A stretch of DNA of 64,000 nucleotides from Bacillus benzoevorans (GTDB taxonomy: Bacteria > Bacillota > Bacilli > Bacillales > Cytobacillaceae): contig NZ_JACHGK010000012.1 of assembly GCF_014207535.1 (NCBI RefSeq), positions 1-64,000 of the forward strand, read 5' to 3'. Below are positions 25,258 to 33,206 of this stretch, piece after piece (position 1 is the first letter of the stretch; each line of letters starts with the position of its first letter). Below the pieces are notes generated by a model that did no database searches, was not told where the DNA came from, and was given only the letters and a program-made list of their open reading frames with translations. The position numbers and the translations under genes are program-made.

Positions 25258-26766
25258 ATGAATAAAACTTTGCAGGTTAATCAAGATGGATTTATTGCTC
25301 GTCATCAATTATGGAATAATGAGCAAATTGAGACCGTTGGACGTATTCTCAACATGATTGAAGAACATAATCTTCGGTTGATTCGAGTGGCCTGGGCTGA
25401 CCAACACGGGATTTCCAGAGCGAAAACATTAACAATTCCAGCTTTTTTAAGTGCTCTTGAAGATGGGATTGATTTTAATACAGGTCCTTTATTCTTTGAT
25501 ACAGCGAACGCCATTGTCTTTAATCCTTTTATTAAAGGCGGAGGGTTTGATCTCGAGGAATTGACCGGATGCCCGAACTATGCGCTTGTCCCGGATCCAT
25601 TAACATTCCGCGTCCTGCCGTGGGCGCCGCAAACAGGCTGGATTTTATGTGATGCGTATTTAAAAACAGGAGATCCGCTACCTTTTGATAGCCGCCAGAT
25701 CGCCCGTAAAGCATTTAAAGAACTGCATGAAAAGGGCTATGATTTATATGCTGGTTTAGAGGTAGAGTTTTCGTTAACGAAAATTGTTAATGATGAGATT
25801 AATCCAGAGCTCTTAGGTGCTCCGGGAAGTCCTGCCCAACCGCCAAAGGTGAGACCTGTGGCGAGAGGATATCAATATCAGTTGGAAGCTCATAATGATG
25901 AAATAGATGAAATCCTGCAATTAATTGTTCAGAATATTGAGGATCTAGGACTGCCATTGCGCACGATTGAAGATGAGTGGGGCCCAAGTCAAATTGAGGT
26001 AACATTTGCTCCTATGCGAGGCATTGAAGCAGCTGATGCCATGCTTTTGTTTAGAACAGCAGTGAAACAAATCTGCAAAAGACATGGGTATATAGCGACC
26101 TTTATGTGCCGGCCTTCTATCCCGGGCTTTTTCTCAAGCGGATGGCATTTACATCAATCACTGATCGATATGAAAACAGGAGAGAATCTTTTTATTCCCG
26201 AAGTGGAAACAGAATCCCTCTCAGTTCTTGGCAAACAATATGTTGCCGGTATCCTAAAACATGCCAGAGCAGCCACTGTTTTTACCACTCCAACAGTAAA
26301 TGGTTATAAACGATTTAAGCCTAACTCGTTGGCCCCTGACCGAGCAGGATGGGGAGTGGATAATCGCGGCACCATGGTTCGTGTCCTTGGCGGCTATGGA
26401 ATTAAAAGTACCCATTTTGAAAATCGTGCAGGTGAACCGGCGGCAAATCCTTATCTTTATTTTTCCTCCCAGATATTTGCCGGGTTGGATGGTATTGAAA
26501 ATCGATTAAATCCTGGTGCACCGAGTGATGAAGCTTACATTGATGAACGTGAAGCAATCCCGAAAAGCCTTCAAGAAGCTATTGATTCATTACGTGAAAA
26601 TCGTCTGTTCCAAGATAAAATGGGCAAACTGTTTGTCGACTATATAATCAAGATGAAAGAAAGTGAGATTTCCCGCTATATGGCTTTTGTGGAACAGGAA
26701 AAAGTAGAGGATTATCAAAATGTAGTGACAGAGTGGGAGCACCGGGAGTATTTTGAAATATTCTAA
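25258..26766 (+). CDS. Glutamine-synthetase-like gamma-glutamyl amide ligase
   Basis: About 502 residues of the GS superfamily but clearly not GlnA, which is present at 41572. GS-type motifs: GLEVEFSL (metal Glu), EDEWGPSQIEVTFAP, GFFSSGWHLHQSL (metal His), and FENRAGEPAANPYLYFSS near the end. Size and position beside Rieske subunits and a class II amidotransferase match the gamma-glutamylanilide synthetases (AtdA1/TdnQ) of aniline degraders; gamma-glutamyl-polyamine or -amine ligases (PuuA/GlnA3 type) are alternatives. It would use ATP to join glutamate and an amine. Start chosen at 25258 after GGGAGATG. Confidence 0.8.
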   Translation: MNKTLQVNQDGFIARHQLWNNEQIETVGRILNMIEEHNLRLIRVAWADQHGISRAKTLTIPAFLSALEDGIDFNTGPLFFDTANAIVFNPFIKGGGFDLEELTGCPNYALVPDPLTFRVLPWAPQTGWILCDAYLKTGDPLPFDSRQIARKAFKELHEKGYDLYAGLEVEFSLTKIVNDEINPELLGAPGSPAQPPKVRPVARGYQYQLEAHNDEIDEILQLIVQNIEDLGLPLRTIEDEWGPSQIEVTFAPMRGIEAADAMLLFRTAVKQICKRHGYIATFMCRPSIPGFFSSGWHLHQSLIDMKTGENLFIPEVETESLSVLGKQYVAGILKHARAATVFTTPTVNGYKRFKPNSLAPDRAGWGVDNRGTMVRVLGGYGIKSTHFENRAGEPAANPYLYFSSQIFAGLDGIENRLNPGAPSDEAYIDEREAIPKSLQEAIDSLRENRLFQDKMGKLFVDYIIKMKESEISRYMAFVEQEKVEDYQNVVTEWEHREYFEIF

Positions 26767-26803
26767 TTCCATTTCCTGTAATCATAATGAAGGTGTGAGG
26801 AAA

Positions 26804-27076
26804 ATGATAGATAGAAATAAGCACACTAAGTCAGCTTCAGACACAGAACTTATCAAACAAATTCAACGTCTCCAACAATATCTTAAGACTTACGAGGAGT
26901 TGACCGAGAAGATACGTACGGCGACTGTCATAGATAGAAGTATCTATGACGGTGAGCAAGATCAAGAATGGCTTTCCATCCATCGCGAGGATTACGCTCA
27001 AATGATGGCCATTCTTGCAAAACTAGATTTATGTAATCCGTGGAACCAAATTATTCAACCTCGAATGACAAAATAA
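26804..27076 (+). CDS. Small conserved-looking protein of unknown function
   Basis: 90 residues from ATG 26804, which follows GGTGTGAGG; the frame is open back to 26753 but without an SD. Charged and predicted largely helical (LIKQIQRLQQYLKTYEELTE, then DYAQMMAILAKLDL). No membrane segment or known motif. It lies between the ligase and amidotransferase genes, in the same direction, so it may be an accessory to them. I do not recognise it. Confidence 0.55.
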   Translation: MIDRNKHTKSASDTELIKQIQRLQQYLKTYEELTEKIRTATVIDRSIYDGEQDQEWLSIHREDYAQMMAILAKLDLCNPWNQIIQPRMTK

Positions 27077-27160
27077 AGAACATTCCATTTGCGGGGATTT
27101 GCTAAAGTCCCCCTTATGGGACAACCTGATGAACCAAAATAATAGGTTAGAGGTGTATAC

Positions 27161-27898
27161 ATGTGTGAATTACTAACTGTAAAAGGTGATGAAAACATAC
27201 CCATTGAATGGATTTTCCATTATGCTAAGCTGCTGGAGGAATATGGATTTGCCGGCTTTGGCTGGGGAGTGGCTTGGAAAAATGAAAATGGGGAGATAAA
27301 AAGATATCGAGCCGTTGAAGGAATTAAGAATGATAACCTGGCGCCGCAAACGTTAAGAGGGATACAGTCGAAGGAATATCTGGTTCATTTACGCAAACCA
27401 AGTTTAATGAAATCCATTGCTTATTATAATTCCCAACCCTATTTAAATTATGAGACATCATTCGCTTTTGCCCATAATGGATATTTTATACACCACGAAC
27501 AGCACCGTGCCTATTTTGCGGAACAGTTGGAAGGTACATCTGATAGTGAGGTGGGTTATCAGTATTATCTAAAGAAATTAAAGGATCAGTTTGGTCCACA
27601 AGTTTCCTTAGAATTAACCCATCAAGAATTAGGAGGCAAAGCAAATCTTATGGTCCTCCGCAAAGAGGCTGGGTCACTGCTGTATGCGGGAAATGATGAT
27701 AACAGGATGTACATGTTTAATCTCGAAGGGATCCAATGTGCTGCCACATCGCTTCACAGCCAAGATGATTTTATTTTCCAGACCATTTTTCCGACAGCCT
27801 CTAATATTCAGCAAATCCCTTTATTTACTTCATGTGAATTAACAGCAGCTCAAAAGGCTCCATTCTCATTTAAAGAATGTTCCATGGAGCAAAAATGA
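27161..27898 (+). CDS. Class II glutamine amidotransferase-like protein
   Basis: 245 residues of the Ntn-hydrolase GATase II fold. The nucleophile Cys2 follows the initiator Met (MCELLTV). HLRKPS, AFAHNGYF and TSDSEVGYQYY match the conserved substrate-binding motifs of this family. The synthase domain of purine or glucosamine enzymes is absent, so it is a free-standing GATase like AtdA2/TdnT of aniline clusters or PuuD-like hydrolases. In the aniline system the partner acts on the gamma-glutamyl amide, perhaps protecting cells from its build-up. Start follows AGAGGTG. Confidence 0.8.
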   Translation: MCELLTVKGDENIPIEWIFHYAKLLEEYGFAGFGWGVAWKNENGEIKRYRAVEGIKNDNLAPQTLRGIQSKEYLVHLRKPSLMKSIAYYNSQPYLNYETSFAFAHNGYFIHHEQHRAYFAEQLEGTSDSEVGYQYYLKKLKDQFGPQVSLELTHQELGGKANLMVLRKEAGSLLYAGNDDNRMYMFNLEGIQCAATSLHSQDDFIFQTIFPTASNIQQIPLFTSCELTAAQKAPFSFKECSMEQK

Positions 27899-28110
27899 GA
27901 GTTTTAAATACAACAGTTTTTTGAATCATTTCCTATTATTCCTATTTATTAACATAAGTAAAGGTCACTTAAAGAATTTTTGAAAGCGAAACTACCTTTT
28001 TCATATTCTATTAATCTACTTTTGCATCGATCTTAGGTCGTGCAATTCTGGTTAATAGAAAATGTTTAAAGTAGCATATATATTTTTATTTCTAGGGGAG
28101 GATTTTAAAA

Positions 28111-29229
28111 ATGGGAAGTTCATTATTAAGAAAAGACAGGTTTTTGCTAGGAACATTCTGTTCAAATTGTTCAAATGGGATGGCGATGACAAAAGTACCG
28201 GAGAGATGGGTGAATTCTTGGGAAAACAATCTAAAGCTGGCGAAAATGCTCGATGAAGCAGATGTTGATTTTATGCTTCCGGTGGCACGCTGGATTGGGA
28301 CCCCTGGCGAGGAAATTGACTTTCACGGTTCCGTTCTGGAAACGATTACTTGGGCAGCAGGGCTGTTAGCCTCAACCAAAAATATTAATGTGATCTCGAC
28401 GATTCATACGGCTGTGAATCATCCGGTCGTATTAGCGAAACAGTTAGCGACTATGAGTCAAATCGGGCAAGGTCGTGTAGGTTTGAATATCGTTGCCGGA
28501 TGGCATCGCCCTGAGTATGAAGCATTAGGACTTACTTTACCGGAAGATAATGGAACACGCTACGCATATGCGCAGGAGTGGTTTGATGTGATTAAGAAGC
28601 TTTGGCAGGAAGAGGATTATTTTGATTGGAACGGAGAGCACTTTAATCTAAAACGAGTGAAGAGTGATCCTCGTCCAACCATTGATGTGCCGATCATCAA
28701 TGCGGCAGGTTCGAAAGAAGGACGCGAATTTGCGACTAGAAATGCTGACTTTTTATTTACTCCCGCTCTTGATTTGAAAGATTCGAAAAAAGAAATTGTA
28801 GAATTGAAGAATCAAGCGTTGAATATGGGACGCGAAGTGGATGTGCTGACCTTCTCTCATGTGATTTGCCGTCCGACAGAAGCGGAGGCTCTTGAGTATA
28901 TGGAATATGCCGCTAAGACCAATGCCGATTGGACAGCTGTAGAAAATGTCATCAAAATGCAATTTGAAAACTGTTACTCCTTCCCGCATGAAGTACTGGC
29001 TACGCTCCGTGACCGTTTCGCTTTAGGGCACGGCGGATTCCCGCTGGTTGGAACACCGGAACAAGTAGCGGACGGCATTACCGCACTTGCGGAGGCAGGA
29101 TTTAAAGGGACAACTTTATCCTTCGTTGATTACAATAAGGAATTCCCGTATTTCCGTGACGAGGTATTACCGATTCTTGAAAAACGAGGATTGCGTAAAA
29201 GTGATAAATCCAATATGAACGTATTGTAA
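28111..29229 (+). CDS. Luciferase-like (LLM class) FMN-dependent monooxygenase, RutA/SfnG-like
   Basis: 372 residues, TIM-barrel bacterial luciferase family. RutA-like stretches: RVGLNIVAGWHRPEYEALG, then YAQEWFDVIKKLW, FDWNGEHFNLK, INAAGSKEGREFATRNADF and a C-terminal TTLSFVDY. RutA opens uracil by flavin-dependent amide oxidation; SfnG and DmoA cleave C-S bonds. Reduced FMN must come from a reductase; the nearest FMN reductase in the window is at 60718. The SD GGGGAGG is 8 nt upstream. 27899-28110 before it holds no feature. Likely performs an oxidative C-N cleavage in this locus. Confidence 0.85.
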   Translation: MGSSLLRKDRFLLGTFCSNCSNGMAMTKVPERWVNSWENNLKLAKMLDEADVDFMLPVARWIGTPGEEIDFHGSVLETITWAAGLLASTKNINVISTIHTAVNHPVVLAKQLATMSQIGQGRVGLNIVAGWHRPEYEALGLTLPEDNGTRYAYAQEWFDVIKKLWQEEDYFDWNGEHFNLKRVKSDPRPTIDVPIINAAGSKEGREFATRNADFLFTPALDLKDSKKEIVELKNQALNMGREVDVLTFSHVICRPTEAEALEYMEYAAKTNADWTAVENVIKMQFENCYSFPHEVLATLRDRFALGHGGFPLVGTPEQVADGITALAEAGFKGTTLSFVDYNKEFPYFRDEVLPILEKRGLRKSDKSNMNVL

Positions 29230-29285
29230 GACGAGTAGGTGAGTCTATTAGATAACAGAAAAATGGATCGTAATGAGGTGAAAAC

Positions 29286-29918
29286 ATGCGGAACCGAGAG
29301 GATTTAGCGAAACATCCATTAGACAAAACACTGGAGGCTATCGATAGGGGGGAGCAACAACTGGCCAAGAAATATGCCCGGGAAATCTGGGATGAAGGCC
29401 GCCCACTCCATGATTTGTACGGGGATATGTGTGCTTTATTCTGTACGTATATCGCCGACAAGCTGGGAGAAGAAGCAGTAGAGGATGTATGGAGGATGAT
29501 CGGGAATGAGCTGTGGAAGCCAGTGCTTATGGGGGTGAAGGAAAACGGCGGGACCGCTGCGCTGGTTGAGGTTTATGCCTCTTTTCTCCGAGCACATGGC
29601 TATAAGTTTTATGCAGAAGAGGATCATGAAAAAGTCGTTTTCTACTCAAGTTATTGTGGCAGTGGCGGACGGATGATGGAGGAAGGGAAAATCGAAGGAA
29701 ATCCAAATCACTCCGTCAATATGGGAACAACGAAAAAGCCGTACAAATGGTCATGCGATAGAGGAAATTTCCCTTACTATTGTGTCCACACTCCATTGTG
29801 GATGGACATGATGCCAAGAGAATGGGGCTGGGATGTTTTTAAGTCAGAAGATGGGTACAACGGGCTGTGCTGCGGAAAAACTACTATTTACAAAGAACCG
29901 CAAAGCAAAAATAAGTAA
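29286..29918 (+). CDS. Unknown cysteine-containing protein, possibly ATC-hydrolase-like
   Basis: 210 residues, soluble, helix-rich N-terminal half and a C-terminal half with several Cys: YCGSGGRMMEEG, KWSCDRGNFPYYCVHTP, NGLCCGKTT. The invariant-looking Cys/His/Asp pattern suggests a metal site or thiol catalysis, and a distant link to L-2-amino-thiazoline-4-carboxylate hydrolase-type proteins is possible but not established. GAGGTG precedes the ATG. Last gene of the operon, 56 bp after the flavin monooxygenase; it is followed by a strong inverted repeat and a terminator. Confidence 0.5.
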   Translation: MRNREDLAKHPLDKTLEAIDRGEQQLAKKYAREIWDEGRPLHDLYGDMCALFCTYIADKLGEEAVEDVWRMIGNELWKPVLMGVKENGGTAALVEVYASFLRAHGYKFYAEEDHEKVVFYSSYCGSGGRMMEEGKIEGNPNHSVNMGTTKKPYKWSCDRGNFPYYCVHTPLWMDMMPREWGWDVFKSEDGYNGLCCGKTTIYKEPQSKNK

Positions 29919-29953
29919 GGTTGAGAAGAAATTCAGATGAGTGAAACAGTATA

Positions 29954-29994
29954 TACTGACAATAAAAAGTAGGGACTTCCTTTTATTGTCAGTA
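29954..29994. other. Perfect 14-bp inverted repeat
   Basis: TACTGACAATAAAA and TTTTATTGTCAGTA flank a 13-nt loop, 35 bp after the operon's last stop. It is AT-rich at the loop side and lacks a proper T run after the stem, so it could be a terminator variant, an RNA-stabilising hairpin or a MITE-like scar. Confidence 0.6.
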
Positions 29995-30024
29995 ATTTCT
30001 GAAACATATTTTATCAACACTTTG

Positions 30025-30053
30025 AAACCATCTCTCATGTTGAGATGGTTTTT
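30025..30053 (+). terminator. Terminator of the 14.6-29.9 kb operon
   Basis: AAACCATCTC pairs with GAGATGGTTT over 10 bp with a short loop, followed by a T run. Placed after the last gene of the long catabolic run. Confidence 0.75.
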
Positions 30054-30198
30054 GAATTAGATATCCATACATTTGATTCATTCCAAGCATGGTAAAATGG
30101 AAGAAATATCGAAGGGAAGTAAAGGATAATCCTTCTTAAAAATTTCCATAGCAAATATTTTCTGTCTGGATAAAGGCAACAAAAAATTACAGTCAGCG

Positions 30199-30252
30199 CA
30201 GTTAGAGCAGATAGCCCAGTTTGAACAAATAGCACGGTTATAACAGATTTGT
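30199..30252 (+). repeat. Three degenerate copies of an 18-bp tandem repeat
   Basis: Units start at 30199, 30217 and 30235 with the pattern CAGTTxGAxCAxATAGCx. In one frame the first two read QLEQIA and QFEQIA before a stop. No start codon or SD is linked to it, so it looks like a remnant of a repetitive coding or intergenic element. The rest of 30054-30390 shows only a short GGGGACGG repeat-like scrap near 30313. Confidence 0.5.
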
Positions 30253-30393
30253 GTAGATAGTACGGATAGTGATGATTGCTGTCGGTGATATTACCGAAGA
30301 AAAGGATGTAAAAACGGGGACGGTCGAGGACGCTGAATAACACCTCTTATTAACAATGCGCAGGGACTGCTCACATTTAAGGAGGAATCGGAC

Positions 30394-30843
30394 ATGAAAG
30401 CTTCATTTCATAAAGAAGTTCAAGATTTATATCAAAAACTAATTGATGCATGGAATAGACGTGATGCACAGGGAATGTCTGAACAATTCGCAGATCACGG
30501 AGTCCAAATTGGGTTTGATGGAAGTAAGTTAATTGGTCAGGAGGAAATCTTATCGCACCTCAAGCCCATTTTTGAAAACCATCCTACAGCTCCGTTTGTT
30601 ACTAAAGTTAAAGATATACGGCCTCTGGGAACTGATGCTGCCATTCTATACGCTATCGCAGGGATGATTCCGCCTGGAAAATCAGATATTGAGCCTACAG
30701 TAAATGCCCATCAAACTCTAGTTGCTATAAAAAAGGACGGTGCCTGGTGTATTGAGCTATTTCAAAATACCCCTGCTCAGTTTCATGGAAGACCCGAGTT
30801 AATTGAGGAAATGACGGAAGAGTTAAGGCAGTTACTCCTGTAA
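30394..30843 (+). CDS. SgcJ/EcaC-type NTF2-like fold protein
   Basis: 149 residues. N-terminal helix FHKEVQDLYQKLIDAWNRRDAQ followed by EQFADHGVQIGFDG and a long curved sheet ending KKDGAWCIELFQNTPAQFHG, the pattern of SgcJ/EcaC or DUF4440 proteins in the SnoaL/NTF2 fold. Members bind small ligands or act as isomerases and dehydratases; the role here is unknown. AAGGAGG lies at good spacing before ATG. It stands alone after the operon terminator. Confidence 0.75.
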   Translation: MKASFHKEVQDLYQKLIDAWNRRDAQGMSEQFADHGVQIGFDGSKLIGQEEILSHLKPIFENHPTAPFVTKVKDIRPLGTDAAILYAIAGMIPPGKSDIEPTVNAHQTLVAIKKDGAWCIELFQNTPAQFHGRPELIEEMTEELRQLLL

Positions 30844-30871
30844 CTTAACTTCGAAACATTGTTAAACCAAA

Positions 30872-30897
30872 GGGCGCATTCATTAGCGCTCGTTTTT
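30872..30897 (+). terminator. Weak terminator after the NTF2-like gene
   Basis: GGGCGC pairs with GCGCTC (one G-U) across ATTCATTA, followed by GTTTTT. Short stem, but well placed. Confidence 0.5.
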
Positions 30898-31134
30898 CAT
30901 TCGGGACCAGTAAGTTGTGTAACTCGTTCCCTAAATTAATGATCTATAATGATATAATTATGGAATAATGGACTGTTTAACAGAAGTCTTTTTTTGGCAT
31001 TTAATAATATAGGAAAATTAGTGAATAGGGCAGATCTTCATTGAACATGCTGGCTCTTATGATTAAATTGACTCCACCCTTAGGGTAGGGTTTACAATGA
31101 AAATCGAGGAGGATTTAGTTTTCTTGTTGGAGAA

Positions 31135-31173
31135 AAAGGCCTCATAAACATGAATGTTTACGTGGTCTTTTTC
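31135..31173 (+). terminator. Terminator-like hairpin in an otherwise empty stretch
   Basis: TAAACAT/ATGTTTA extended outward by imperfect pairing of GGCCTC with GTGGTC and a T run. The right arm (TTTACGTGGTCTTTTTC) resembles the glnA terminator at 42938. No gene precedes it on the plus strand within 30898-31134, so it may be a decayed gene end. Confidence 0.4.
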
Positions 31174-31281
31174 AACTTTTGTTTTTATATACCACTAAGA
31201 ACTTTTTCAAAAAACTTTCTAACTTCTTTGGATGGGCAGTAATCTGCTATTTATTAGATAAAAACACACTTAAGATTTATC

Positions 31282-31458
31282 CTATTTATTACTTATAGTG
31301 GAATTGCTGTAATCTTCGTGTTTTAGCCTCCATCCTTCTTCAATTTGCTCCAATTGCAACTTTTTACTTTTCCAAGAAAACCGAAAATGAAGAATTATAA
31401 CCATAAAAATGATCAAATTGGTAAAAATGACAAAATAAATAATATCCTTGAACACCAC
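31282..31458 (-). CDS. Possible small single-helix membrane protein
   Basis: A 58-codon frame on the minus strand: GTG GTG start at 31458, one strongly hydrophobic segment (IIYFVIFTNLIIFMVIILHF, about residues 6-25), then a basic stretch RFSWKSKKLQLEQ and an acidic tail. The layout, one membrane helix followed by positive charges, is that of real small membrane proteins, and the frame is intact in an otherwise gene-free region. Against it: no good SD at the right distance (AGGAAAG is about 20 nt upstream) and a GTG start. It lies 335 bp downstream of the nitrate transporter gene in the same direction. Confidence 0.35.
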   Translation of the reverse strand: MVFKDIIYFVIFTNLIIFMVIILHFRFSWKSKKLQLEQIEEGWRLKHEDYSNSTISNK

Positions 31459-31631
31459 TTAAACGACCATCTTCTTTCCTCTTGCAGATCCGCATCCTTT
31501 TTGCATCGTTCTTGGTAGAAAAAACGTTTCTAATATACTAATTTGTATATCTAAATTAATGATAAACTTGGGAAAATGGAATGTCTAGGCTTTGAATATA
31601 CTATTTATGAACTATTTTTGAAAAATGTTTG

Positions 31632-31668
31632 GAAACGCGGATACGGTTCCCGGTATTTCCCTAAATCC
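31632..31668 (+). repeat. GCGGATACGGTTC-type intergenic repeat
   Basis: AAACGCGGATACGGTTCCC followed by GGTATTTCCCTAAATC closely matches the sequence after icmF at 48171-48205 over about 35 nt. It can fold weakly (AAAC with GTAT/GTTT ends). The rest of 30898-31792 outside the listed features shows nothing recognisable. Confidence 0.55.
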
Positions 31669-31792
31669 TACCAGTTGCAAATATCATAAGTTTTTTTGAT
31701 TAAAAGAGGCTAGTGAATATCGGCAATTTCTTCCCATGATGTTCATCAGAAAGTTGGGATTCGAATAGTACACTTGTTGAATAATTACTTGT

Positions 31793-33013
31793 TTAAACTG
31801 TTTCATTCTTGATTGTTACATCCCCTTTAACCACCCATGTCTTTTTCCATGAGTATTGTGCCATCATCAATACGATAATGGCTACAATGCCAATAAAGGC
31901 ATAGACCATAAATCCTGTGGCATAAGTTCCTGTCGTTTGTTTTAAGGTACCAAGTAAGTTTGGCACGAAAAATCCTCCTACCCCTCCGGCGGCCCCGACA
32001 ATCCCTGTGATCATGCCAATTTCTTTTTGAAAACGCTGCGGAACTAATTGGAAGACAGCTCCATTTCCCATCCCCAGACACATCATCCCTAAAAATAAGA
32101 GAATCGTTACGAATGTTAGCGAAGGCAGCGTACTGATACCGAACATAAAAACTGCCAGAAGAATAAACAAAACAGTTAACACCTTCTGCCCTCCGACTTT
32201 GTCAGAAATAAAGCCGCCAATCGGACGGACAAAGCTGCCGGCAATGACACATAAGGTGACAAAATCACCCGCTTGAACCTTGCTTAAACCATACTGTTCG
32301 GAAAAGAAAATACTGAGATAACTGGTTAATCCAATAAAGCCCCCAAATGTAACACTGTAAAGCATGCCGAAATACCAGGTGTCTTTCTGTTTTAAGACGT
32401 TAAAGTAATTCATCATTGGCTGTGGTTCCGGCTGTGCAGGAGGATTCTTGGCAAAAAGAATATAAGTAATGAAAACGAATGCCAAAGGAACAAGGGCAAC
32501 CCCCATCACTCCATGCCAGCCAATCTGTTCGGCAAGACGAGGACCAAATAATGTTGCAAGTACGGTTCCGCTATTGCCCGCCCCGGCAATTCCCATTGCC
32601 ACCCCTTGTAAGTGAGGAGGATACCATCTGCTTGCCATGGGCAGGGCTGCAGAGAAGCTGGCACCAGCTACTCCAAGCAAAATTCCGATAAAAAAGAGTT
32701 CTGACAACTGATTTCCAAATAACCAGCCCCAAACTAATGGAACCATCGTTACCAACATACCGCCAATAGCTGTTGGACGCGGACCAATTCGGTCTGTTAA
32801 AACTCCCATGATTATACGGAAGAAAGAACCAGCCAGAATGGGAATGGCTACAACCAGCCCTTTTTCGGCAGGAGATAGCTGGAAATCCTCTGTAATAAAT
32901 ACCCCAAGAGCACCTAGCAGAACCCAGATCATAAAACTGACATCGAAGTATAAAAAGGATGCCAACAGCGATGGTGCATGACCACTTTGTCGTAAATTTG
33001 TGATTAATTTCAT
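31793..33013 (-). CDS. nasA: NNP-family nitrate/nitrite transporter (NasA/NarK type)
   Basis: About 406 residues, twelve helices of the MFS nitrate/nitrite porter family. Nitrate signatures are present: GAGNSGTVLATLFGPRL and GAAGGVGGFFVPNLLG, plus FRIIMGVLTDRIGPRPT in the first half and FVRPIGGFISDKVGGQK in the second. Start at 33013 follows AAAGGGG; the ATG at 33031 overlaps that SD. It diverges from nasB, as nasA and nasB do in B. subtilis, with two TnrA-type boxes between them. It imports nitrate for the assimilatory reductase NasBC. Confidence 0.88.
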   Translation of the reverse strand: MKLITNLRQSGHAPSLLASFLYFDVSFMIWVLLGALGVFITEDFQLSPAEKGLVVAIPILAGSFFRIIMGVLTDRIGPRPTAIGGMLVTMVPLVWGWLFGNQLSELFFIGILLGVAGASFSAALPMASRWYPPHLQGVAMGIAGAGNSGTVLATLFGPRLAEQIGWHGVMGVALVPLAFVFITYILFAKNPPAQPEPQPMMNYFNVLKQKDTWYFGMLYSVTFGGFIGLTSYLSIFFSEQYGLSKVQAGDFVTLCVIAGSFVRPIGGFISDKVGGQKVLTVLFILLAVFMFGISTLPSLTFVTILLFLGMMCLGMGNGAVFQLVPQRFQKEIGMITGIVGAAGGVGGFFVPNLLGTLKQTTGTYATGFMVYAFIGIVAIIVLMMAQYSWKKTWVVKGDVTIKNETV

Positions 33014-33044
33014 TTTCTTTTCCCCTTTCATTTGATAAACGAAG

Positions 33045-33094
33045 TATATAATCCGCAGAGCATGTTTTCTACACTTGTGTTAGTTTATCTTACA
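33045..33094 (-). promoter_or_regulatory. TnrA box and -10 for nasA
   Basis: TGTTAGTTTATCTTACA at 33078-33094 fits the TnrA/GlnR consensus TGTNA-N7-TNACA at every defined base. On the minus strand a TATATA (33050-33045) lies with its centre about 39 bp downstream of the box centre, the geometry of TnrA-activated promoters. The nasA start codon is 32 nt beyond the -10. Confidence 0.7.
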
Positions 33095-33151
33095 TACATT
33101 CTTCGGAAAATACTGAAAACAAATTGACTTTCTTTTTGTATTTCTTTATCG

Positions 33152-33206
33152 TGTAAAGTAAAATAACATCAAATTTACAAGGAGTGTCCGAAATGAAAGG
33201 TATGAT
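33152..33206 (+). promoter_or_regulatory. TnrA box and -10 for nasB
   Basis: TGTAAAGTAAAATAACA at 33152-33168 fits TGTNA-N7-TNACA completely. TATGAT at 33201-33206 is centred about 43 bp downstream and would give a start near 33213. A second possible promoter, TTGACT-17-TATCGT (33124-33152), would place the box at its start site, where binding would repress. Confidence 0.7.
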
